Shown here: positions 48,066-60,306 of the stretch, piece after piece
How the letters are laid out: the number at the start of each line of letters is the position of its first letter
Position numbering within the stretch: the first letter of the stretch is position 1
Assembly: GCF_001984125.1 (NCBI RefSeq)
Contig: NZ_MTQL01000007.1
Location: 1,240,001 to 1,304,000 of the forward strand
DNA: 64,000 nucleotides
Source: Leifsonia sp. ALI-44-B
GTDB taxonomy: Bacteria; Actinomycetota; Actinomycetes; Actinomycetales; Microbacteriaceae
Direction of reading: 5' to 3'
Position numbers and translations under genes: made by a program
The notes under the pieces: generated by a model
Database searches by the model: none
Told to the model about the DNA's origin: nothing
The model's input: only the letters and a program-made list of their open reading frames with translations

Positions 48066-48130
48066 GCATGCGTGGGCGCGTCGGGGGTCTCGCTGGAGTC
48101 GTCGCGGTAAATCGGTGGAAGCGAACGCGG

Positions 48131-48180
48131 TTGAGCAAATTGGAACTCTGATATATTGCGCGGGACAGAGCTTCCTGTCC
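48131..48180 (+). promoter_or_regulatory. extended -10 promoter and inverted repeat
   Basis: TTGAGC at 48131-48136 and TGATATATT (extended -10, TATATT at 48152-48157) with a 15-base spacer. GGACAG at 48163-48168 and CTGTCC at 48175-48180 form an inverted repeat over the expected transcript start. The region is more AT-rich than its surroundings. Confidence 0.5.
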
Positions 48181-48219
48181 TCCCGTCCTTGTGGCGGGCC
48201 CAGCCTCCGGAGGAACCCC

Positions 48220-50163
48220 GTGCCATCACCCGCTTTTCTCGCCCGCACACGTCGGCGAGGCATCCCATCAAGATCTTCGCAACGGTTCGCGCGCACGAGC
48301 TGGGCGCCCGCGGCGATAGCCTCAGCTTCCCTCGTGTGTGGACTGGTCTTCTCCCTGGCAACGCCCGCGGTCGCTGCGGGTTCCGCTTCGCCCGATTCCA
48401 CAGCACCGAACGTCGAAGAGGCACGGCTGAACAACGCCGTGGCGGGATCGACGGAACCGACATCCCGCCAATTCATACAGTCGAGCGGACTCGTGACACC
48501 CGTCACCGAACTGGACGAGCGTTTGAAGACCGCGTCGTCGACCCAGGCACCCCAGATCGTGGCCGATGCCGGGGCGGCGCTCTGGACTCGTGCGGTCGCC
48601 GGAGCGCAGGGTAAGAATCCCGAGGCGAGCGGTGACAGGTATGACGACCGCGGGCTCTATTGGGCGCGCTTGGCGGCCCGGATGTCCGTGAAGAACTGGG
48701 TTGCCGCCGACTCGGCCCGTGCCCAGCACCTGGAGAGTCTCCTGCAGTCACTCGAGCGATCCTCGCGAGGTTTCGCCGACGTTGCGCACTCCGAAGATGC
48801 GGGCACCCGGCGCATCCTCACAACGGGGTTCGACCCATTCCTGCTCGACGATGTCGGCCAACGCTCGAACCCCTCCGGCTCGGCCGCGCTCGTTCTCGAC
48901 GGAACCACGATCGACACGCCTACCGGTCCCGCCGTCGTCCAGGCCGTCGTCCTGCCCGTCACCTACTCCGCCTTCGACGCCGGCATCGTCGAGGACGTCT
49001 ACGGCCCCGGCCTGCGCTACGGCGCGCGCAGCACCGACATGCTCGTCACCATCAGCCAGGGGCGCCCCGACGGCTTCGACATCGAACGTTTCGCGGGGGT
49101 CTGGCGCGGGGGGAACCCGGACAATCTCCGTCAAGGATCAGCCGAGGGCTATCGTCAGGAGGCGCCGGCAGCGCCCGCCGCTCTCGGGTGGCCTCAGCCC
49201 GAGCCGTCCCCTCAGTTCATCGAGACGACGCTGCCGTGGCAGGCGATCGTTGCTGCAACGACCGGGCCGGCTCCCGTTCGTTTTAACGAGCAGATCTGTA
49301 TTGCGCCGACGGGACTTCGTGAACCCGCGCAAACGCAGTGCGGCGCGGCTGCCGGGATCGATCCTTCCTGGTTTGCCGTGCACGGCGGCGGCGGCGACTA
49401 CCTCTCGAACGAAAGCATGTACCGTGCCAACCGGCTGCGCGTTCAGATGGGCCGCGCCGACGTAGCAGGCGGCCACCTGCACACGAAGTCACTGGACTAT
49501 GCGTCGATCCCCGCCGGACAGGTCACTTCGGGCGCGTTCGAGTCCGCCCGGGCCGCGGTGGTCGATCAGACGGTTGCCATCTTCGGAGCGGCAGCCCAGG
49601 CGTTGCGTCGCCCGGCGGAGGCCCGAGCCACGGCCACTCCGACCGAGGCGGACCGAGGTGGTGTCGTGTCGATCGACATAACGGGCCTCATTCCGCGAGA
49701 GCCGTTCCGCTTCGAGCCTCCCGTAGGCCCCGCGCAGGACCTCCTCGCTGATGACGAGGGATCGGTAACATCGACCTGGACCGTGCCGCAGGAGGCCGCG
49801 GCTGGCACCCAGAACCTGCTTTTTGCGCGCCAGGACGGTTCGAACTTCTCGGCGACGGTTCATCTGCGCGGGGGAGAAACGCCGCCCACAGCTACGCCGA
49901 GTCCCACAGCTACGCCGAGTCCCACAGCTACGCCGAGTCCCACGGCGACGCCGATCCAGGCTCCGACGCAGGCTGCATCAGCCGCGCCAGCGGCGGGCCC
50001 GAAGCGCGACTCGGCTGGAAACCGCTCGTCGGCCGAAAGCACGCTAGCCCAGTCCGGTGCGTCGGATGTCCGCGTACCGCTCGCGGTTGCGGTCACCGCG
50101 TCCCTGCTCGGCCTCGCGCTGGCAGTCCGACGCCGACGCTCACGTACCGCTGCTCGTCGGTAG
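48220..50163 (+). CDS. secreted pyroglutamyl-peptidase-like (C15) protein with Ser for Cys
   Basis: A 647-residue exported protein. The signal segment is APAAIASASLVCGLVFSLATPAVAA; a helical domain follows, then a C15-like domain with TTGFDPF (201-207), ISQGRPDGFDIERFA (E289 aligns with the catalytic Glu), DYLSNESMYR and GGHLHTKS (H421). The catalytic Cys of C15 enzymes (GTFVCNHLFY) aligns with Ser396. It is therefore a Ser variant or inactive. A TPSPTA-repeat linker leads to LAQSG, a membrane segment and RRRR, a sorting-like tail. GTG start with GGAGGA upstream. Third-position G/C bias is weaker than in neighbours. Confidence 0.82.
   Translation: MPSPAFLARTRRRGIPSRSSQRFARTSWAPAAIASASLVCGLVFSLATPAVAAGSASPDSTAPNVEEARLNNAVAGSTEPTSRQFIQSSGLVTPVTELDERLKTASSTQAPQIVADAGAALWTRAVAGAQGKNPEASGDRYDDRGLYWARLAARMSVKNWVAADSARAQHLESLLQSLERSSRGFADVAHSEDAGTRRILTTGFDPFLLDDVGQRSNPSGSAALVLDGTTIDTPTGPAVVQAVVLPVTYSAFDAGIVEDVYGPGLRYGARSTDMLVTISQGRPDGFDIERFAGVWRGGNPDNLRQGSAEGYRQEAPAAPAALGWPQPEPSPQFIETTLPWQAIVAATTGPAPVRFNEQICIAPTGLREPAQTQCGAAAGIDPSWFAVHGGGGDYLSNESMYRANRLRVQMGRADVAGGHLHTKSLDYASIPAGQVTSGAFESARAAVVDQTVAIFGAAAQALRRPAEARATATPTEADRGGVVSIDITGLIPREPFRFEPPVGPAQDLLADDEGSVTSTWTVPQEAAAGTQNLLFARQDGSNFSATVHLRGGETPPTATPSPTATPSPTATPSPTATPIQAPTQAASAAPAAGPKRDSAGNRSSAESTLAQSGASDVRVPLAVAVTASLLGLALAVRRRRSRTAARR
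49885..49938 (+). repeat. three 18-bp tandem repeats
   Basis: CCCACAGCTACGCCGAGT three times in exact tandem, then a diverged partial copy. They encode the PTATPS linker before the C-terminal anchor. Confidence 0.95.
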
Positions 50164-50184
50164 GGACGACGCTCCCTCAAGCGC

Positions 50185-50224
50185 AGAGGAGGGGGTTCTC
50201 GTCACAGCGAGAACCCCCTCCTCT
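50185..50224. terminator. bidirectional terminator
   Basis: A perfect 17-bp stem (AGAGGAGGGGGTTCTCG and complement) around TCACAG, between the converging C15-like and M23 genes. Confidence 0.88.
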
Positions 50225-50243
50225 GGTGATCATTGGTGCCAGG

Positions 50244-51602
50244 TTAGACGACGACCCCGCGGGCGCGCAGGTAGGTGGCCGGGTTCGTGGGCGACCCACC
50301 GATCTGCACCTTCAGGTCGAGGTGGCAACCGGTGGCGACGCCCGTGCGACCGATGGACGCGATGGCTTGACCGCCCGATACCTGTTGACCGACGCTGACG
50401 CGAGTAGAACCACCCAGGATGTGTCCGTAGACCGTCTCGACCCCGCCACCGTGGTTGATGATGACGCGGTTTCCGAACGCACCGGCGTTGCCGACGAACG
50501 TCACTCGGCCGCCGGCCGTGGCCTTGATGGTGGAGCCGCAGCCGCCGCCGAAGTCGATGCCGTAGTGGAACGACGTGGAGCAACCGGTGCCGCCGCACAG
50601 GATCTGGCGGGGGCCGTACCACGACGTGATGCCGCCCGCAGCGGGACGCCACCAGCCCTGGGCTGATGGGGAGAAGAAGGTTCCGGTGCCGCTTCCGACT
50701 CCGCCACCCGGTGCGGGGGCGGGAGCAGCGCCGCCGCCTCCACCGCCGCCGCCGCCACCGGCGTTGGCCTGGGCGGCTGCCGCTGCTGCGGCGGCGCGGC
50801 GGGCCTCGGCGGCGCGAGCGGCTGCCTCGGCGGCGGCGCGGGCTGCTGCTTCTGCGGCAGCCTTACGGGCTGCAACGCCGTCTTGGTAGCCCTTCTCGAC
50901 CTCGGCCGTAGTGCCCTTCAGGCTCGCGAGCTGCTCGGTGAGTCGGTCTTCGTTCTGTTCCTGCTCGGTCAGCGCGTCTTGCGCCGCCGATGCGGCGTCA
51001 TTCGCCGCTTGGAGCTTGGTTTCCGCGTCGGCGCGGAGGGCTTCGAGCTCGGTGGCCGCAACCTTCGCCTGGTCGGTCAGCGCCGTGACCTGGTTGGCGT
51101 CCTTCTTAGCGTTCTCGAGCACGTCGGCGCTGCGGCTCGTCAGCTGGGAGAGGGCGCCGAGCTTGTAGAGGGTCTGGTCGGCGTTCTTGGCATCGACGAA
51201 GATGCCGGCGCTCGAGTCACCGTTGTTCATGCGGCCCAGGCGGGCGAAGAGCGACCCTGCCTGCTTCTGCGATGCGGCGGCCTTCTCGGTGGCGGCGGCG
51301 AGCTGCGTCTCGAGCGTGGCCTGGGCCTCCTCGGCGGCCGTGGCCTTATCGAGTGCCTCTTGATAGGCATTGGCCGCGACGACGGCCGCGGACTGCGCCT
51401 CGGCGACGCGGGTCGAGAGTTGGTCGATGAGGCCGTTGATCTTGTCGATCTCCGCCGCTTTCGAGGTTTCGTTCTGGCGCGCTTTCTGCACGTCGTCCCA
51501 GCTCGGGTAGTCGTCGGCGAATGCCGGTGACGCGATCCCCATCGAACTGAAGACGAGTGCGAATGCTGCGATCGCCACGACGGCACGCCTGCGTAGACTC
51601 AT
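50244..51602 (-). CDS. M23-family murein hydrolase with coiled coil
   Basis: A 452-residue exported cell-wall hydrolase. Signal peptide (VVAIAAFALVFSSMGIASPAFA), then a coiled-coil region rich in Ala/Glu/Gln to about residue 270 (RipA/FtsX-partner type), a run of ten Gly, and a C-terminal M23 domain with HYGIDFGGGCGS (metal His and Asp) and GCHLDLKVQ. In most M23 enzymes the last motif is HLH; here the second His is Asp. The start ATG at 51602 has AGGGA at a suitable distance. It probably cuts peptidoglycan peptides at division; activity may depend on the altered metal ligand. Confidence 0.9.
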   Translation of the reverse strand: MSLRRRAVVAIAAFALVFSSMGIASPAFADDYPSWDDVQKARQNETSKAAEIDKINGLIDQLSTRVAEAQSAAVVAANAYQEALDKATAAEEAQATLETQLAAATEKAAASQKQAGSLFARLGRMNNGDSSAGIFVDAKNADQTLYKLGALSQLTSRSADVLENAKKDANQVTALTDQAKVAATELEALRADAETKLQAANDAASAAQDALTEQEQNEDRLTEQLASLKGTTAEVEKGYQDGVAARKAAAEAAARAAAEAAARAAEARRAAAAAAAAQANAGGGGGGGGGGAAPAPAPGGGVGSGTGTFFSPSAQGWWRPAAGGITSWYGPRQILCGGTGCSTSFHYGIDFGGGCGSTIKATAGGRVTFVGNAGAFGNRVIINHGGGVETVYGHILGGSTRVSVGQQVSGGQAIASIGRTGVATGCHLDLKVQIGGSPTNPATYLRARGVVV

Positions 51603-51767
51603 CAAATAATCCCTAACCTTCGAGCTTTCGTTTAATCTTCACATGCCAAGGGGTGGTCTGTCGCATTTGTCGGGCGCGCCGTTCGAGCCTCACCACACGA
51701 CAAGAGGTGCGTGCAACCCCCGTGGCGGCGTTTTGCGCGAGTCCTCGAGGGGTGAATAGTGGAGGCC

Positions 51768-51923
51768 ATGCCTCTTCTCATTGCACTCATCGTCATCGGA
51801 ATCATCCTGCTCATCGTCGGCGGTGTCGTCGCCACGTTGAAGTTCCTGATCTGGCTGGGTCTCGCGCTCGTGCTCATCGGCGCGATCATCTGGCTGCTGC
51901 GCTACATCCGCAGCCGCGCCTGA
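51768..51923 (+). CDS. small two-helix membrane protein
   Basis: A 51-residue protein that is almost entirely hydrophobic: LLIALIVIGIILLIVGGVV and FLIWLGLALVLIGAIIWLL, ending RYIRSRA. Widespread in actinobacteria, unassigned. The ATG at 51768 has GGAGG close by; an in-frame GTG at 51759 is possible. It is divergent from the M23 gene. Confidence 0.72.
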   Translation: MPLLIALIVIGIILLIVGGVVATLKFLIWLGLALVLIGAIIWLLRYIRSRA

Positions 51924-51990
51924 ATTTTCCGGGATCTCTGTCCCCGACGGCCCTCGACCTCTGCGTCGGGGGCCGTTTCGTATGCGCCCG

Positions 51991-52003
51991 TAAACTGGCG
52001 ACA
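51991..52003 (+). promoter_or_regulatory. -10 element of leaderless HAD gene
   Basis: TAAACT at 51991-51996, six bases, then the ATG at 52003. Confidence 0.5.
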
Positions 52004-52905
52004 TGACGACACCTCCGCCCCTCGGTCTGCTGCTCGACGTCGACGGCCCGATCGCCAGCCCTGTCACACGCACCATGGCCGTTCCGAGCATTGCCACCGA
52101 TCTGGTGGCCTTGGCCAACGCGGGGGTGCCCGTCGCTTTCAACACGGGGCGATCGGATGCTTTCATCCGCGACGTCGTCGTGCCCGAGCTGCGGCTTGCC
52201 GGCCTCGCCGAGACCGCGCGGGTATATGCGATCTGCGAGAAGGGCGCCGTGTGGTTCCGCATTCCGGCGGCCACCGAGCACATCGCCGAGGAGGACATCT
52301 TCGTCGACGCATCCCTCGCGCTCGACGAGGATTATTCGCGCGAGATCGAGCAGCTGGTGGCCGACCGATTTGCCGACAGCATGTTCTTCGACCGCACGAA
52401 GCGAGCCATGGTGTCGGTCGAGCAGCATGTCGGCGTGGAATCGGCCGACTATCTGGCGGTCCAGCCCGTCTTCGACGAAGAGGCCATGCAGCGTTTGTCG
52501 GCTCGCGGCATCGGCGTCTTGCGCAACGACGATCACCGACCGGATGCCGAGGGCCTCGTCACGGTGAGGGTGGACCCGACGATCATCTCGACCGATATCG
52601 AGTCGGTGCGGGTGGGCAAAGACCTGGGCGCGGCGCGTCTGGTCGAATTGCTCGAGCAGGATGGCGTGACGATGCCGGTTTCGTGGCGCACCATGGGCGA
52701 CTCGCGCAGCGACTACGCGATGGCCGACTGGCTGCATGAGCACGGCCACGACGTCGCTCACATCGACGTGCGCCCGGCCGACGGCGTGCCCGAGAAGACC
52801 TACCCGATCTACCACCACGATTCGCTCATCCACGACGAGGCGGGCGCGGTTTTCCTCACGAAGTGGGTGGCCCTGGTGCAGGGTGAGGACATCCGCGACG
52901 CCTGA
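52003..52905 (+). CDS. HAD-superfamily hydrolase
   Basis: A 300-residue HAD phosphatase. The nucleophile motif is LLLDVDGP (residues 8-15), motif II lies in VAFNTGRSDAF, and the acidic motif IV is TMGDSRSDYAMADWL. The cap between them and the size resemble the Cof type. The substrate is unknown. Leaderless start supported by TAAACT. A 19-bp tandem array begins 15 bases behind the stop. Confidence 0.86.
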   Translation: MTTPPPLGLLLDVDGPIASPVTRTMAVPSIATDLVALANAGVPVAFNTGRSDAFIRDVVVPELRLAGLAETARVYAICEKGAVWFRIPAATEHIAEEDIFVDASLALDEDYSREIEQLVADRFADSMFFDRTKRAMVSVEQHVGVESADYLAVQPVFDEEAMQRLSARGIGVLRNDDHRPDAEGLVTVRVDPTIISTDIESVRVGKDLGAARLVELLEQDGVTMPVSWRTMGDSRSDYAMADWLHEHGHDVAHIDVRPADGVPEKTYPIYHHDSLIHDEAGAVFLTKWVALVQGEDIRDA

Positions 52906-52920
52906 CCGTTTCGCCGTCAC

Positions 52921-53009
52921 GTCAGCGCTGCACGGTTCCGTCAGCGTTGCGCGGTTCCGTTAGTGCGGAGCGGTTCCGTCAGTGCTGAGCGGTTCGGTCA
53001 GCGCAGCGC
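52921..53009. repeat. degenerate 19-bp tandem array
   Basis: Four 19-bp units (GTCAGCGCTGCACGGTTCC, with variants) plus a partial fifth that runs into the 3' end of the Nudix gene. The fourth contains GTCAGTGCTGAGC. There are no spacers between units. The array fills the space between the convergent HAD and Nudix genes. Confidence 0.85.
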
Positions 53010-53567
53010 GCCGACCGAGGCGAGAGCCGCGCGCACGAGTGCCCCGCGACCGCCCTCCATCTCGGACGCCACATCGTCGGACGCGGCCTCTTCGGGAGTC
53101 ATCCACGTGATCTCGAGGGCATCTTGCCGCGGCTCGCATGTGCCGGTCACAGGCACGACGTAGGCCATCGACACGGCGTGCTGCCGATCATCGGTGTAGG
53201 CGCTCACGCCGGGGATCGGGAAGTATTCGGCCACCTGGAACGGCACCGACGAGGCGGGCAGCAACGGGAAGGCCATGGGCCCGAGGTCTTTCTCCAGATG
53301 CCGGAACAGCGCATCGCGGAGTGTCTCGCCATAGAGCACGCGGCCCGACACGATGGTGCGGGTCATCTCGCCGAGCGCGGTGGCGCGCAGCAGCACCCCC
53401 ACCGACGTGACGTTGCCCAACCCGTCGACGCGCACGGGCACGGCCTCGACATAGAGCAAGGGCAGGCGACGGCGAATCTGCTCGAGTTCGACATCGCTCA
53501 GCCACCCGGCGTTGGTATTGCCACCGGGATCGGGCGTGGGGTCGGGGTCTGGGGTGCGAACGGCCAT
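52998..53567 (-). CDS. DUF4916 Nudix-like protein
   Basis: A 189-residue protein of the actinobacterial DUF4916 family. The family opening is GWLSDVELEQIRRRLPLLYVEAVPVRVD. A degenerate Nudix box is visible at GRVLYGETLRDALFRHLEKDLG, but one of the Glu of the REUXEE signature is His. The substrate is unknown and metal binding may be weak. On the minus strand TAAGAA sits at the leaderless distance before the ATG at 53567, one base off the canonical final T. The 3' end is part of a 19-bp repeat array. Confidence 0.85.
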   Translation of the reverse strand: MAVRTPDPDPTPDPGGNTNAGWLSDVELEQIRRRLPLLYVEAVPVRVDGLGNVTSVGVLLRATALGEMTRTIVSGRVLYGETLRDALFRHLEKDLGPMAFPLLPASSVPFQVAEYFPIPGVSAYTDDRQHAVSMAYVVPVTGTCEPRQDALEITWMTPEEAASDDVASEMEGGRGALVRAALASVGALR

Positions 53568-53668
53568 GGTCCATTCTTACCCCCTCGGACGAGCGGAAGC
53601 GACGTAGGCAGTGTCGGTGTGGATGGATATGCTGCCTGACAGGCTGTGGAGAACGATATGGAGGCGGC

Positions 53669-54376
53669 ATGGACGACGTACGGATCGACGAGAGCGCCGT
53701 CCTGTGGTCGGCCGGCCCGCAGCAGCGTGAGGGGCGCCCGCTCCTCGTCATCCTGCACGGGTATGGGTCGAACGAAGCCGACCTCTTCTCTCTGTCGCCC
53801 TACCTGCCGCTCTCGCCCGTCATCGCGTCGTTGCGGGCGCCCTTCACGGCACCCTGGCCCATCGACGGGTACTCCTGGTTCCGCCTGAAACGACGAGCGG
53901 ATGTCTCCCTTCCCGGTCTCGCTTCCGACGACGGCGAGGTCGCGCCGAAGACGCCCGCCGTCGCCGCGGACGCCACGCCCGAGGCATCCATCGATGCGGT
54001 TCTCGCGTGGCTCGACGCGCTCGAGACGCCGCCGACCCAGATCGGCTTGCTGGGGTTCTCGCAGGGAGGCGTCATGGCGATCGAATTGATGCGCCGCCAG
54101 CCCGAGCGCTTCTCGTTCGTCGTCAACCTCTCCGGTTTCGTCTACGAGGGCGAACGAGCGGGGGATGTCGCGCTCGCCGAGTCGCTCCCGCCTGTGTTCT
54201 GGGGCCGCGGCACCCAGGACGACGTCATCACCGAGGCGGCGATCGTGCGCACGACCGATTGGCTGCCGGCACACAGCACCCTGAGCGGGCGCATCTACGA
54301 GGGTCTCGGCCACGCCGTCTCGCCCCAGGAACTCACCGATATCGCCGGCTTCGTGGAACGCGGTTTCGCGGCCTGA
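53669..54376 (+). CDS. alpha/beta-hydrolase (phospholipase/carboxylesterase)
   Basis: A 235-residue esterase of the LysoPL/carboxylesterase type. The oxyanion region is VILHGYGSNEADLF, the nucleophile elbow is LLGFSQGGVMAIEL, the Asp lies in GRGTQDDVITEA, and the His in GLGHAVSPQELTDI, so the triad is complete. Substrate unknown. GGAGG precedes the ATG at a good distance. Followed by lhr on the same strand, 81 bases later. Confidence 0.9.
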   Translation: MDDVRIDESAVLWSAGPQQREGRPLLVILHGYGSNEADLFSLSPYLPLSPVIASLRAPFTAPWPIDGYSWFRLKRRADVSLPGLASDDGEVAPKTPAVAADATPEASIDAVLAWLDALETPPTQIGLLGFSQGGVMAIELMRRQPERFSFVVNLSGFVYEGERAGDVALAESLPPVFWGRGTQDDVITEAAIVRTTDWLPAHSTLSGRIYEGLGHAVSPQELTDIAGFVERGFAA

Positions 54377-54445
54377 GTCGCTAGTGCACGGCGGTGCCTT
54401 CCACAAGGTGCCCGCCGCTCCCCGACGAATGTCAGTGGTCGGGGG

Positions 54446-54457
54446 CAGGATGGTGGC

Positions 54458-54458
<1 letters not shown>
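54446..54458 (+). promoter_or_regulatory. -10 element of leaderless lhr
   Basis: CAGGAT at 54446-54451, six bases, then the ATG at 54458. Confidence 0.35.
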
Positions 54459-59279
<4,821 letters not shown>

Positions 59280-59287
<8 letters not shown>

Positions 59288-60056
59288 GGGCGATACCGTA
59301 TACCGGTCCGCCCGCAGCCTCGACCGGGCGCTCGCCGGCCGCACCGTGACCGGCTTCGACCTGCGCGTGCCGCGGTTCGCCACCAGCGACCTCACGGGCG
59401 ACACCATCCACAACGTCGCCAGCCGCGGAAAACACCTCCTGCACCGCATCGGCACGCACACGCTGCACAGTCACCTCAAGATGGAAGGCGAGTGGCACCT
59501 CTACCGTCCGGGCACAGCATGGAAGCGCCCCAACTATCAAGCCCGCGCCATCATCGAGACCGACGAATGGGTGGCCGTCGGCTTCGACCTCGGCATCGTC
59601 GAATTGCTCGAGACGCGCGACGAAGACGAAGCCGTCGGATATCTGGGGCCCGACCTGCTCGGAGGCGACTGGGATGCGGCCGAAGCGGCGGCCCGTCTCG
59701 CCGCTGAACCCGAGCGGCCCTCGGCTGTTGCCTTGCTCGACCAGCGCAACCTCGCCGGCATCGGCAACGAGTACGCCAACGAGATCTGCTTCATCCGTGG
59801 CATCCTGCCCACTCGCCCCATCGGCGAAACCGATATTGCCGCGGCGGTCGAACTGTCTTATCGGCTGCTGCACGCCAACCGCGACCGTCCCCGCCGCATC
59901 ACCACCGGCAACCAGCGGCCCGGGCAAGAGACCTGGGTGTACGGCCGCAAGGGTCGCCCCTGTCGCCGTTGCGGAACGCCGATCCGCAAGGGCGAACTCG
60001 GAGCGACGGAACTTGAAATGCGCGTCACCTATTGGTGCCCGCGCTGCCAGACCTGA
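59280..60056 (+). CDS. nei: Fpg/Nei-family DNA glycosylase
   Basis: A 258-residue glycosylase/AP lyase that removes oxidised bases. With Met removed it begins Pro-Glu-Gly-Asp, the catalytic N-terminus. HSHLKMEGEWHLY, then LLDQRNLAGIGNEYANE (helix-two-turns-helix) and a C-terminal zinc finger C-x2-C...WCPRCQ are as in mycobacterial Nei2. The GTG start at 59280 lies eight bases inside lhr; the adjacency is conserved in actinobacteria (M. tuberculosis Rv3296-Rv3297), pointing to a common repair role. Confidence 0.94.
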
Positions 60057-60200
60057 GCCCAGCCGTCAGACCTGAGCCGAGCTGTCAGACCTAAGCCGAG
60101 CTGTCAGACCTAAGGCGCGCTGCCTGACCTGAGGCGCGCTGCCTGACATGCGCCGCGCTGCCAAGCCTGCGCCGCGTAGCCACACTTGCGTCGCCCCGCC
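60049..60200. repeat. degenerate 19-bp tandem array behind nei
   Basis: Eight contiguous 19-bp units starting AGACCTGAGCCCAGCCGTC, changing gradually along the array. They share GTCAGACCTGAGC with the array at 52921 (11 of 13 bases there). The first unit overlaps the nei stop. There are no unique spacers. Confidence 0.88.
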
Positions 60201-60264
60201 CAACCCGCGCCCCGGCAGCGCCACCGCCCGCAAGTCGGCGGTTGCCCGCATCCGGGCACGAAAA

Positions 60265-60294
60265 AGCGGGCCCCGGTAAAAACCGAGACCCGCT
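60265..60294 (-). terminator. intrinsic terminator after second DEAD-box gene
   Basis: Read on the minus strand, AGCGGGTCTCGGT pairs with ACCGGGGCCCGCT (two mismatches) and is followed by TTTTT. It lies 13 bases after the stop. Confidence 0.85.
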
Positions 60295-60306
60295 CTTCGT
60301 ACATGT

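Noticed and set aside
47940-50240. Integrated genetic element at tRNA-Ser
   Set aside because: There is no integrase, and I see no duplicated tRNA 3' end in the neighbourhood. Only the atypical promoter and codon use of one gene remain.
60049-60200. Possible CRISPR array
   Set aside because: Repeats are contiguous with no unique spacers, short (19 bp) and degenerate, and no cas gene is near.
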